A stretch of 52,115 bases of DNA, taken from contig NZ_JACHCI010000031.1 of assembly GCF_014200675.1 (NCBI RefSeq), positions 1-52,115 of the forward strand. Direction: 5' to 3'. The notes under the pieces were generated by a model. That model made no database searches. It was not told the DNA's origin and saw only the letters and a program-made list of their open reading frames with translations. Source of the DNA: Janthinobacterium saanense (GTDB lineage Bacteria; Pseudomonadota; Gammaproteobacteria; Burkholderiales; Burkholderiaceae_D). Each line of letters starts with the position of its first letter. The stretch's first letter is position 1. Below are positions 31,999 through 39,470 of the stretch, in pieces. The translations under genes were made by a program, and so were the position numbers.

Positions 31999-32751
31999 TC
32001 AGGCTGCGTTGTTACGGCGGCGGCGCGCCATAAAGCCCAGCAAGCCCAGGCCACCGAGCAGCATGCCCCAGGTCGATGGTTCCGGCACGGCAGATACCAG
32101 CGATACGCCGTCGAGCAGCATGAATGGTGGCGCGCCCGTCGGGCCGCCCTTGGCCATGAAGGACAGCACTTCGCTGCTGCTGTTGGCCGTGAAGGTCATG
32201 CTGGCTTGATTCCAGCCCGTAAAGCCCTTGCTGGCGTTGCTCAGTACGGTAGTTTGCTGCGATTGATTGCCCAGCGACACATCCCAGTAATTGATCGGGT
32301 TGGCGCCTGTGAAACCCACTTGCTGGGCTGCTGCGTACGAGAAGCTCAGGGTATAGGATTGACCGGCGACCAGGCCGCTCACTTGTTGCGTGATAGGCGC
32401 AGGGAAATAATCCCAGTCGGCGGCGACGAAATTGCCGCCCGTCGGGCTGTTGGTCAAGCCGTTTTGCGGACCATTGCCGTTGTAGGAATTCGGGCCCCAC
32501 AAGGTCAGGCCGTTCGAGCCCGTGGTGTCGGCCGTGTTGGCGCCAAACACAAAGTTGTAGCCCTGGGTCGACCAGTCGGTCAGTTGCGTGCGGTTGGCGC
32601 TCGTGTTGCCATCAGCACCCAGCTGTTTCGAGGTGCCGTTGGTGGTTTGTTCGAAATCGCCGTTCTTGACGAGGTTGACGCTATCGGCTTGAGCAGCCGA
32701 TGCGCTGAAGAATGCCGTTGCGGCCAATGCCAGCAGAATAGATTTACGCAT
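31999..32751 (-). CDS. PEP-CTERM sorting domain protein
   Basis: A 250-residue secreted protein. The signal peptide MRKSILLALAATAFFSASAA ends near residue 22. The mature part (VNLVKNGDFEQTTNG, then WDVSLGNQSQQTTV and MTFTANSSSEVLSFMAKGG) has the NGDFE-type carbohydrate-binding-like beta sandwich common in such proteins (DUF642-like). The C terminus is a complete PEP-CTERM signal: VPEPSTWGMLLGGLGLLGF followed by ARRRR. Exosortase EpsH-type enzymes cut such signals and link them to exopolysaccharide production. No exosortase is present in this window. ATG 32751 was chosen because it starts the signal peptide. Confidence 0.9.
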   Translation of the reverse strand: MRKSILLALAATAFFSASAAQADSVNLVKNGDFEQTTNGTSKQLGADGNTSANRTQLTDWSTQGYNFVFGANTADTTGSNGLTLWGPNSYNGNGPQNGLTNSPTGGNFVAADWDYFPAPITQQVSGLVAGQSYTLSFSYAAAQQVGFTGANPINYWDVSLGNQSQQTTVLSNASKGFTGWNQASMTFTANSSSEVLSFMAKGGPTGAPPFMLLDGVSLVSAVPEPSTWGMLLGGLGLLGFMARRRRNNAA

Positions 32752-33107
32752 GAAAAGCTCCAATATGGACAGGTTGGGTAACAGACTGTCGGCGAGCTTT
32801 TTGGCCAACGGGATGATACGGCACCGCGTGGGTGGGTGTATCGAATTCTGTTTGTTAGTATTAGTGTGACAACTATTATGTCTTCTTGGTCAGATTATAG
32901 CAGCGTTTGATAAATGAATATGTGAAATATCTTGGAAACAACAAAAATTTAATATTGATAATATTTTCAAGTTTACGGTTTTGCCATGTACATGCTGTGA
33001 TTCGTTGCTTCATGGCATCAAAATGGCGTATTTTGGTGTCATCTATCACGCGGCTGTGGCTGGAAATGCGAGAATGTCCAGCTAATAACAATCAGGAGAG
33101 CAGTCTA
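32752..33107. other. Divergent AT-rich region between PEP-CTERM and M28 genes
   Basis: A 356-bp gap. The stretch 32870-33000 is clearly more AT-rich than its surroundings and could carry promoters for both genes. Small frames across it lack family features. No repeat or RNA gene is seen. A ribosome-binding site CAGGAGAG at 33092-33099 serves the peptidase gene. Confidence 0.4.
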
Positions 33108-34472
33108 ATGTTGCATATATTGACGGGAATGACGGCGGCCATGTTGGCCGCTGGCGTGGTGGCAGCCCCAGCCCCGGCGGCTGACAAGTTGCAGCCGGAA
33201 ATCGCGCAGATCGTGGCCGGTATTTCGCCGCAGCGCATCGAAGCGCATGTGCGCAAGCTGGTCAGTTTCCAGACGCGCCACACCATGTCCGATACGGTGT
33301 CCGACACGCAAGGCATCGGTGCAGCGCGGCGCTGGATCAAGGCGGAACTCGAGCACTGCGGCGCGCAGGCGGGCGGACGCCTGCAAGTGGCTTTCGACAG
33401 CCATATCGCACCGGTGTCGAAGCGTATTTCCCGTCCCACGGAAATCGTCAACGTGGTGGCGACCTTGCCGGGCAGTCAGCCGCAATCGGCTGAACGCATC
33501 TATGTCGTGAGTGGCCACTATGACTCGCGCGCCACGGATGTGATGGACGCCACCAGCGACGCGCCGGGCGCCAATGACGACGCCTCGGGCACGGCCGCCG
33601 TGATCGAAATGGCCTGCGTGATGGCGCAGCACAAATTTGACGCTACCCTGGTGTTCATGACGGTGGCGGCGGAAGAACAGGGCTTGCTGGGTTCTGGCCA
33701 CTGGGCGGAACAGGCGAAACTGAAAAAGCTCAATATCGCAGGCATGCTCAACAATGACATCATCGGCAGCTCGCGCGCCGACGACGGCACCGTCGATGGC
33801 GGCCAGGTGCGCCTGTTTGCCGAAGGCATCCCGGCAGTCAAGGAAATGAGCGATGGCGTGCGCGGCCTGGTGGCGACCGGTGGCGAAAACGATTCCATCT
33901 CGCGCCAGCTGGCGCGCCACGTGAAGCAGGTGGGCGAGCGCTATGTGCCCGGTTTCCAGGTCAATGTGATACAGCGCGCCGACCGCTATCTGCGCGGTGG
34001 CGACCATATGCCTTTCCTGGCGCAGGGCTATGCCGCCCTGCGCTTCACGGAACCGCACGAGGATTTTGCGCACCAGCATCAAAACGTGCGGGTGCAAGAT
34101 GGCAAGCAGTATGGCGATTTGCCGCAATTCGTCGATTATGACTACGTGGCCAAGGTGGCGCGTGTGAATGCGGCGGCGCTGGCCTCGCTGGCCCTGGCGC
34201 CGGTGGCGCCGAGTGGCGTGCAGGTGCGTACGGCCCAGCTGGAAAACGATACCTCGCTGGTCTGGCAGCCCAACACGGAACCTGACCTGGCCGGCTACCG
34301 CGTGGTCTGGCGCGCCACCACCGCCGACCAGTGGCAGGGTGCGCAAGACGTGGGCAATGTCACGCAGGCGAAGATCAAGCTATCGAAAGATAATTATTTC
34401 TTTGGCGTCCAGGCGATCGACAAGGATGGCAACGTCAGCGTGGCAAGCTATCCCACGCCTTTGCGCAATTAA
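33108..34472 (+). CDS. Secreted M28-family metallopeptidase with FnIII-like tail
   Basis: A 454-residue secreted protein. ATG 33108 is preceded by CAGGAGAG and opens the signal MLHILTGMTAAMLAAGVVAA. The M28 domain has YVVSGHYDSRATD (zinc His and Asp), PGANDDASGTAAVIEMA (bridging Asp), FMTVAAEEQGLLGS (catalytic Glu-Glu) and MLNNDIIGSSR (Asp ligand); a final His is in PHEDFAHQHQNV. The last 95 residues form a fibronectin type III-like domain (LVWQPNTEPDLAGYRVVWRA). The reaction is aminopeptidase-type cleavage of peptides in the periplasm or outside; the exact substrate is unknown. Upstream frame extension is AT-rich and not coding. Confidence 0.92.
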   Translation: MLHILTGMTAAMLAAGVVAAPAPAADKLQPEIAQIVAGISPQRIEAHVRKLVSFQTRHTMSDTVSDTQGIGAARRWIKAELEHCGAQAGGRLQVAFDSHIAPVSKRISRPTEIVNVVATLPGSQPQSAERIYVVSGHYDSRATDVMDATSDAPGANDDASGTAAVIEMACVMAQHKFDATLVFMTVAAEEQGLLGSGHWAEQAKLKKLNIAGMLNNDIIGSSRADDGTVDGGQVRLFAEGIPAVKEMSDGVRGLVATGGENDSISRQLARHVKQVGERYVPGFQVNVIQRADRYLRGGDHMPFLAQGYAALRFTEPHEDFAHQHQNVRVQDGKQYGDLPQFVDYDYVAKVARVNAAALASLALAPVAPSGVQVRTAQLENDTSLVWQPNTEPDLAGYRVVWRATTADQWQGAQDVGNVTQAKIKLSKDNYFFGVQAIDKDGNVSVASYPTPLRN

Positions 34473-34476
34473 TTAG

Positions 34477-36240
34477 TCAGGCGGTACCGGCAGGGAGCTT
34501 GGCCAGAAATCCATGAATTTGGGATACGACAGCCGCTCCCTCGCCGACGGCCGCCGCCACGCGCTTGGTCGAGCCGGCGCGCACGTCGCCGATGGCGAAG
34601 ACGCCCGGCACGCTGGTTTCCAGGGCGGCCCGTTCCGGCAAATTGTCGTCGCGGGTGTCGCCGGCGCGGATGCGGGCGCGGCATTCCTCGCGCGTCACGT
34701 CAAAGCCCGTGCGGATAAAACCCTGTTCATCGACGGCCACGGCGCAGCCGTGCAGCCAGTCCGTGTTCGGATCGGCGCCGACGAACAGGAAGACGCGGCG
34801 CACCGCGTAATCGTCTTCCTTGTCCGTCTGGTTGTTGCGCCAGCGCACGCTCGTCAAGCCATCGTCATCGCCTTCAAGCGCGATGATTTCCGTGTGCGCG
34901 TGTACGCTGATATTGGCCGTGGCGGTGATGCGCTCGATCAGATAGCTCGACATGCTGGCCGCCAGGCTGGGACCGCGTATCACCACATGTACACGGCTGG
35001 CGTGGCCGGAAAGAAAGACTGCCGCCTGGCCGGCCGAGTTGCCGCCGCCCACCAGCACGATTTCTTCCTGCTTGCACAGCTTGGCCTCGATCGGCGAAGC
35101 CCAGTAATACACGCCCCGTCCCTCATAGGTTTTCAGGTTGGCCAGCGAAGGGCGGCGGTAGCGTGCGCCACAAGACAGCACCACCGTGCGGGCGCGCACC
35201 GTGGTGCCATCGGTCAAGGTCAGGCGCAGCGGCCAGCTGTCGCATTGCAGCTTGGCGGCGCTGGCCGGGGTGGCGATCTCGACGCCGAATTTCTGCGCCT
35301 GCACAAAGGCGCGGCCAGCCAGGGCGCGGCCGGAAATACCTGTTGGAAAGCCCAGATAGTTTTCGATGCGCGCGCTGGCGCCCGCCTGGCCGCCATACGC
35401 CCGTTGTTCCAGCGCCAGCACGGACAAGCCTTCGGACGCCGCATACACGGCCGTGGCCAGGCCCGATGGTCCGGCGCCCACCACCAGCACGTCAAAGATG
35501 CGGTCGCCCGACAAGTCGGGCAGCATGCCCAGGCAGCGCCCCAGTTCCGCGTGCGTGGGGTTTTTCATGACATTGCCATCGGGACACACCACCAGCGGCC
35601 ATTCCGGCGGCGTGCCCTGGTAGCGTTCGACCAGCGCAGCGGCGGCCGCATCCTGGGCCGGATCGAGCACCGTGTGCGGATGGCCATTGCTCGACAAGAA
35701 ACTTTGCATGTGGAACAGATTGCCATTGCCACGCGGGCCGACCAGCACCGGGCCGCCCGAATTGACTTCGATCAAGCCCACGCGGCGCAGTATCAGGGCG
35801 CGCACGATGCGCTCGCCCAGTTCCGCCTCGGCCACCACCAGCGCGCGCAGCGATTCCGAGCTGATGATCAGCACTTCCACATTGCCCACGGCATGGCCGT
35901 TGACGAGGGCGGGCCGTCCCGACAGTTGCGCCACTTCGGCAACAAACTGGCCGGGCGTCAATTCGCTCATGGGCGAGGTCTTGCCCAGGCCTTCGTGGCG
36001 GCTGATGGCCACCCTGCCTGACAGGATGACGAGCATGCCAAAGTCGCTGCTGCCGGCCTTGAACATGCTGGCGCCATCGGCGTAGCAGGCGCGGTGGCCG
36101 AAACGTTCCAGGCGGCGCAGTTCGGCGGCGCTGAAAATCGGCAAGATCTGGTGGCGGCGGCTGGCCAGTTCGGCGGCGCGGGTGGGGACGGCGTCGTCCG
36201 GCGTGATCTCGGGAATGAATTCAGGTGTGTTGCTGGCCAT
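34477..36240 (-). CDS. cNMP-binding domain fused to thioredoxin reductase-like flavoprotein
   Basis: A 587-residue fusion. Residues about 30-165 are a cyclic-nucleotide-binding (Crp-like) domain: DFGMLVILSGRVAISRHEGL and TPGQFVAEVAQLSGRPALVN. A thioredoxin/glutaredoxin-like middle part follows (about 175-250; LVVCPDGNVMKNPTHAELGR). Residues about 258-575 form a pyridine nucleotide-disulfide oxidoreductase with FAD motif VLVVGAGPSGLATAVYAA, NADPH motif IVLVGGGNSAGQAAVFL and VPGVFAIGDVRAGSTKRVAA. The redox CxxC of true thioredoxin reductase (normally between the FAD and NADPH parts) is not present, so it should transfer electrons to another acceptor, if at all. Convergent with the peptidase gene, with almost no gap. 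Confidence 0.88.
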   Translation of the reverse strand: MASNTPEFIPEITPDDAVPTRAAELASRRHQILPIFSAAELRRLERFGHRACYADGASMFKAGSSDFGMLVILSGRVAISRHEGLGKTSPMSELTPGQFVAEVAQLSGRPALVNGHAVGNVEVLIISSESLRALVVAEAELGERIVRALILRRVGLIEVNSGGPVLVGPRGNGNLFHMQSFLSSNGHPHTVLDPAQDAAAAALVERYQGTPPEWPLVVCPDGNVMKNPTHAELGRCLGMLPDLSGDRIFDVLVVGAGPSGLATAVYAASEGLSVLALEQRAYGGQAGASARIENYLGFPTGISGRALAGRAFVQAQKFGVEIATPASAAKLQCDSWPLRLTLTDGTTVRARTVVLSCGARYRRPSLANLKTYEGRGVYYWASPIEAKLCKQEEIVLVGGGNSAGQAAVFLSGHASRVHVVIRGPSLAASMSSYLIERITATANISVHAHTEIIALEGDDDGLTSVRWRNNQTDKEDDYAVRRVFLFVGADPNTDWLHGCAVAVDEQGFIRTGFDVTREECRARIRAGDTRDDNLPERAALETSVPGVFAIGDVRAGSTKRVAAAVGEGAAVVSQIHGFLAKLPAGTA

Positions 36241-36514
36241 GGCAAGTCCGTTAAGCGAATAAGCAAATAACTAAAATAACTAAAGTGGCGAGTCTGGCGC
36301 ATGCGTGCGCGCCATGTGTCGATTGTACTCGCCGCTGCCCGTAAAACGGCAACAATGGGAGCTCAGGCGGCTTGCAGCGTGGCCGTTTTGCCCGTTGGCG
36401 CACCGGGCCTGCCCCCTGATTAGCCGTACACGGGCTGGCATCTCATATTAGAATGGGCCTTTGTTGCACTTACTTGTACTTATTTGCACTTACTCAGACA
36501 GACTCTCAGACACG

Positions 36515-37417
36515 ATGGCTTACAAGACACTTGAAGATACGATAGGCAATACCCCGCTGGTGCAACTGACGCGCCTGCCAGGGGCCGATGCAATTGCGCG
36601 CAATAACGTCATACTCGGCAAGCTGGAAGGCAATAATCCAGCCGGTTCCGTGAAGGACCGCGCCGCCATGTCCATGCTCAAGCGCGCTGAAGAGCGCGGT
36701 CTCATCAAGCCAGGCGATACCCTGATCGAAGCGACCAGCGGCAATACCGGCATTGCGCTGGCCATGGCCGCCGCCCTGCGCGGCTACAAAATGTTGCTGT
36801 TGATGCCAGATAACCTCAGTGTGGAACGGCGTCAGAGCATGGCTGCCTATGGCGCCGATATCTTGCTCACGCCCAAGACGGGCGGCATGGAATATGCGCG
36901 CGACCTGGCGGAACAGATGCAGAAAGATGGCCGTGGCGTGATCCTCGACCAGTTCGCCAATGAAGACAATTCGCGCGCCCACTATGAAAGCACGGGGCCG
37001 GAAATCTGGCGCGATACGCAAGGGCGCGTGACGCACTTCGTCAGCGCCATGGGCACCACGGGCACCATCATGGGCGTGTCGCGTTACCTGAAGGAACAGA
37101 ACCCTGCCATCCAGATCATCGGCGCCCAGCCCGAGGAAGGCTCGCAAATCCCCGGCATCCGCAAATGGCCGGAAGCATACTTGCCGAAAATTTACGACAA
37201 GGCGAGAGTGGACCAGATCGAATACGTGAGCCAGGGCGTGGCCGAGCGCATGGCGCGCAGCCTGGCGGCGGAAGAAGGCTTGTTCTGCGGCATTTCGGCG
37301 GCAGGTGCGTGCGAAATCGCGCTGCGCATTTCGCAGACCGTGGAAAACGCAACCATCGTGTTTGTCGTGTGCGACCGCGGCGATCGTTATTTATCGACCG
37401 GCGTGTTTCCAGCGTAA
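36515..37417 (+). CDS. cysM: Cysteine synthase B
   Basis: A 300-residue PLP-dependent beta-replacing enzyme. It starts at ATG 36515 with MAYKTLEDTIGNTPLVQLTR. The PLP lysine is Lys47 in NPAGSVKDRAA. TSGNTGIALAMAAALRGY (about 74-91) and GTTGTIMGVSRYLKE (about 175-189) form the phosphate-binding loops. The QFANEDNSRAHYESTGPEIW segment is more like CysM than CysK. It makes cysteine from O-acetylserine and sulfide or thiosulfate. A short repeat TTGCACTTACTTGTACTTA in the leader is noted. It is converging on the HTH gene at 37509. Confidence 0.94.
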   Translation: MAYKTLEDTIGNTPLVQLTRLPGADAIARNNVILGKLEGNNPAGSVKDRAAMSMLKRAEERGLIKPGDTLIEATSGNTGIALAMAAALRGYKMLLLMPDNLSVERRQSMAAYGADILLTPKTGGMEYARDLAEQMQKDGRGVILDQFANEDNSRAHYESTGPEIWRDTQGRVTHFVSAMGTTGTIMGVSRYLKEQNPAIQIIGAQPEEGSQIPGIRKWPEAYLPKIYDKARVDQIEYVSQGVAERMARSLAAEEGLFCGISAAGACEIALRISQTVENATIVFVVCDRGDRYLSTGVFPA

Positions 37418-37465
37418 TAATTAAAACAGGGAAGTTTGTGGTGGCCTGAACGGCCGAGAAATACC

Positions 37466-37487
37466 CCCTCCCCAGAACTGGGGAGGG
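37466..37487. terminator. Hairpin between convergent cysM and HTH gene
   Basis: CCCTCCCCAG and CTGGGGAGGG are a perfect 10-bp stem with AA loop. Only short A/T tracts flank it. Probably ends cysM and the regulator gene on opposite strands. Confidence 0.55.
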
Positions 37488-37508
37488 AAAACCTGCTGAC
37501 TGGCAGGA

Positions 37509-37841
37509 TCAGCCTTGTGGCGTTTCGCCTTCTTTTGGCTTGAATTGCTTGTCGCTGATGCGGAATTTGTTGCGACGGTCACCCATCAGGTAACGCAGGT
37601 CACGAATGCTCAGATCGCTGACTTCGTGCATGCGGATCAACAGCGATGCGCCGACCGGCAGGCGGTGGTGGCGAATTTTGCTGATGACTGGTGGCGCTAC
37701 TTCCAGCGCGCGGGACAGGGCTGCGTCATTTTTCAGGCGCAGGTTTTCGATCAGGGTATCGAGCAATCTGTTTGGGTTGTATTGCAGCAGATCATCGGAA
37801 TCCGAATCGCTGTTCATATCAATGCCGACTTGATTTGTCAT
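37509..37841 (-). CDS. Small XRE-like DNA-binding protein
   Basis: A 110-residue protein starting at ATG 37841 (MTNQVGIDMNSDSDSDDL). The start at 37817 is also possible. The C-terminal two thirds carry an HTH-like region, LLDTLIENLRLKNDAALSRA, then LEVAPPVISKIRHHRLPVGA, where NDAALSRALEVAPPVISKIR resembles the XRE recognition helices. It ends KEGETPQG. Close relatives are common in Oxalobacteraceae near cysM. Its targets are unknown. The upstream AT-rich region has GTACAG repeats that could be its own operator. Confidence 0.75.
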   Translation of the reverse strand: MTNQVGIDMNSDSDSDDLLQYNPNRLLDTLIENLRLKNDAALSRALEVAPPVISKIRHHRLPVGASLLIRMHEVSDLSIRDLRYLMGDRRNKFRISDKQFKPKEGETPQG

Positions 37842-38279
37842 GATGTTGTTTGTTCCTTCTGTAGTTGCACTGCAAAGTAAAAACACTCGGAGCTCGCTCT
37901 TGCTGCGTTCATGTTCATTCTTTACTAAAAGGAACGATTTCACACATGGTAGATCCGGGGTACAGTTTTCGTAATATATACACAATTGTACAGCACGACT
38001 CAGTTTCTTGCAGGAAAGTATCTGTATCGTGCCCTGTACTTCATAGATGTTGTCTATTTGCAACGCCTATTTATTCTTTGCTATCTTCTATGATAGATCA
38101 AAAATTGTACTTTGACAAAAGTTAATTATAAAACCACGCCGTATTTTCCGGTCGCACACATGGCTGGCGAGCAGAGCAAGAACGATGTTAATGTCACTAC
38201 CTTAGACCTGAACGGTGGGGGCTTCAACATCGCTTACGCTTTCTTACAAGTAATATTATAACTTTACACCGACTTTTAG
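37842..38279. other. AT-rich intergenic region between HTH gene and mltB
   Basis: A 438-bp gap with an unusual AT content. TGTACAG-like words occur at about 37962, 37988 and 38034 (as CTGTAC), partly arranged as direct and inverted repeats upstream of the HTH gene. A short frame at 38160-38261 is considered separately. No RNA gene is recognised. It lies at the 3' end of mltB, so only the HTH gene should be promoted from here. Confidence 0.4.
38160..38261 (+). CDS. Possible 33-residue small protein
   Basis: ATG 38160 opens a frame reading MAGEQSKNDVNVTTLDLNGG, then FNIAYAFLQVIL and TAA at 38259-38261. The composition is protein-like, with no Cys or Trp and a hydrophobic end. There is no convincing ribosome-binding site and no known family. 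It is reported as a weak candidate because it occupies the middle of a long gap. Confidence 0.2.
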   Translation: MAGEQSKNDVNVTTLDLNGGGFNIAYAFLQVIL

Positions 38280-39470
38280 TTAGCGCGAGCGCGCTTGACG
38301 AACCGCCTTGCCCAAGTCGATAACGGACATGGCATAAAAGTAACTTCTGTTGTATTGAGTTATAGCAAAGAAGTTATTGGTTGCCAAGCTATACTCTGTT
38401 GCTTCGGAGCCATTCTGCAGGTCGATCAGGCCGAAAAGCATGTTTTGTGGCGGGTTCGCCACGCTGCTGACGCCGGCTGCCTGCAGCTCTTGCAGGCGGT
38501 ATTTCGCTTCCAGTCCCTGGCCGATGAATTTCTCCCAGGCGCGGCTGGGCGACACGGTGGCCGGGTAGGTGATGATGGCCGGATCGTCGCGCTTCCAGCC
38601 ATGCTCGATGAGGAAATTGGCCACGCTGCCGATGGCGTCGGCAGTCGAATTACGCAGGTCGATATGACTATCGCCATCGAAGTCCACCGCATATTTCATG
38701 ATGCTGCTGGGCATGAACTGGGGCAGGCCGATGGCGCCTGCGTAGGAACCGAGCAAAGTCAGCGGATCGATGCCATCCTTGCGCGCGAATAGCAGCGCGT
38801 TTTCCAGTTCCCCCTTGAAAAACGCCATGCGGGCGGCGCGGTTCGGGCTTTCCGGATACGAAAACGCCAGGGTGGCCAGCGCGTCGAGCACGCGGAAGCG
38901 GCCCGTATTACGGCCATACACGGTTTCCACGCCGATGATGCCGACGATGATCTCGGCCGGCACGCCGTACTCGCGTTCGGCGCGCGCCAGCGCTTCGGCG
39001 TTCTCATCCCAGAATTTCACGCCTGCATTGATGCGCACCGGTTCGATGAAGCGGGCGCTGTAGGCTTGCCAGTTTTTCGGCTTGCCTGGCGGCGCCGGTT
39101 TCATCAACTGCACCGCCGTATCCACATAACGCACCCTGGCGATCAGCTCGTCGAGTGCGGCCCGGTCGAAACCGTCCCTGGCCGCTATATCGTCGAGGAA
39201 GGCCCGCACTTCTTTCCAGTTGGCGTAATTGACGTCATCGCCTTCGAAGTCAAACTTGGCCGGGGCTTTTTGCGCCACCGTTTTTACCGGGGATTTTTTG
39301 GTTGCTTGTGACTTGGCTGCGCGCAGTGCCTGGGCGCGGTCGGCAGCCGAGATATTGCTGTTTTCGCCGGCGTAGGCAGTGTTGCACACGCTGGACAGGA
39401 ACAAGGGAAGCGAGAACAACAGGGACAGGGGAGCGTATTTGATCGGTAACAAGGAGCGTCTCATCGGCAT
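38280..39470 (-). CDS. mltB: Membrane-associated lytic murein transglycosylase B
   Basis: A 396-residue protein with signal peptide (LLFSLPLFLSSVCNTAYAGE, about 17-36), which contains a Cys but no canonical lipobox. After a Lys/Ala-rich linker, the catalytic SLT/GH103 domain begins near residue 75. The catalytic Glu lies in IIVGIIGVETVYGRNTGRFR (about 171-190). GSYAGAIGLPQFMPSSIMKY and AIGSVANFLIEHGW are further family signatures. It cleaves peptidoglycan with formation of 1,6-anhydromuropeptides. The start overlaps the tgpA stop by about 10 bases, so it is translationally coupled downstream of that gene. Confidence 0.94.
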   Translation of the reverse strand: MPMRRSLLPIKYAPLSLLFSLPLFLSSVCNTAYAGENSNISAADRAQALRAAKSQATKKSPVKTVAQKAPAKFDFEGDDVNYANWKEVRAFLDDIAARDGFDRAALDELIARVRYVDTAVQLMKPAPPGKPKNWQAYSARFIEPVRINAGVKFWDENAEALARAEREYGVPAEIIVGIIGVETVYGRNTGRFRVLDALATLAFSYPESPNRAARMAFFKGELENALLFARKDGIDPLTLLGSYAGAIGLPQFMPSSIMKYAVDFDGDSHIDLRNSTADAIGSVANFLIEHGWKRDDPAIITYPATVSPSRAWEKFIGQGLEAKYRLQELQAAGVSSVANPPQNMLFGLIDLQNGSEATEYSLATNNFFAITQYNRSYFYAMSVIDLGKAVRQARSR

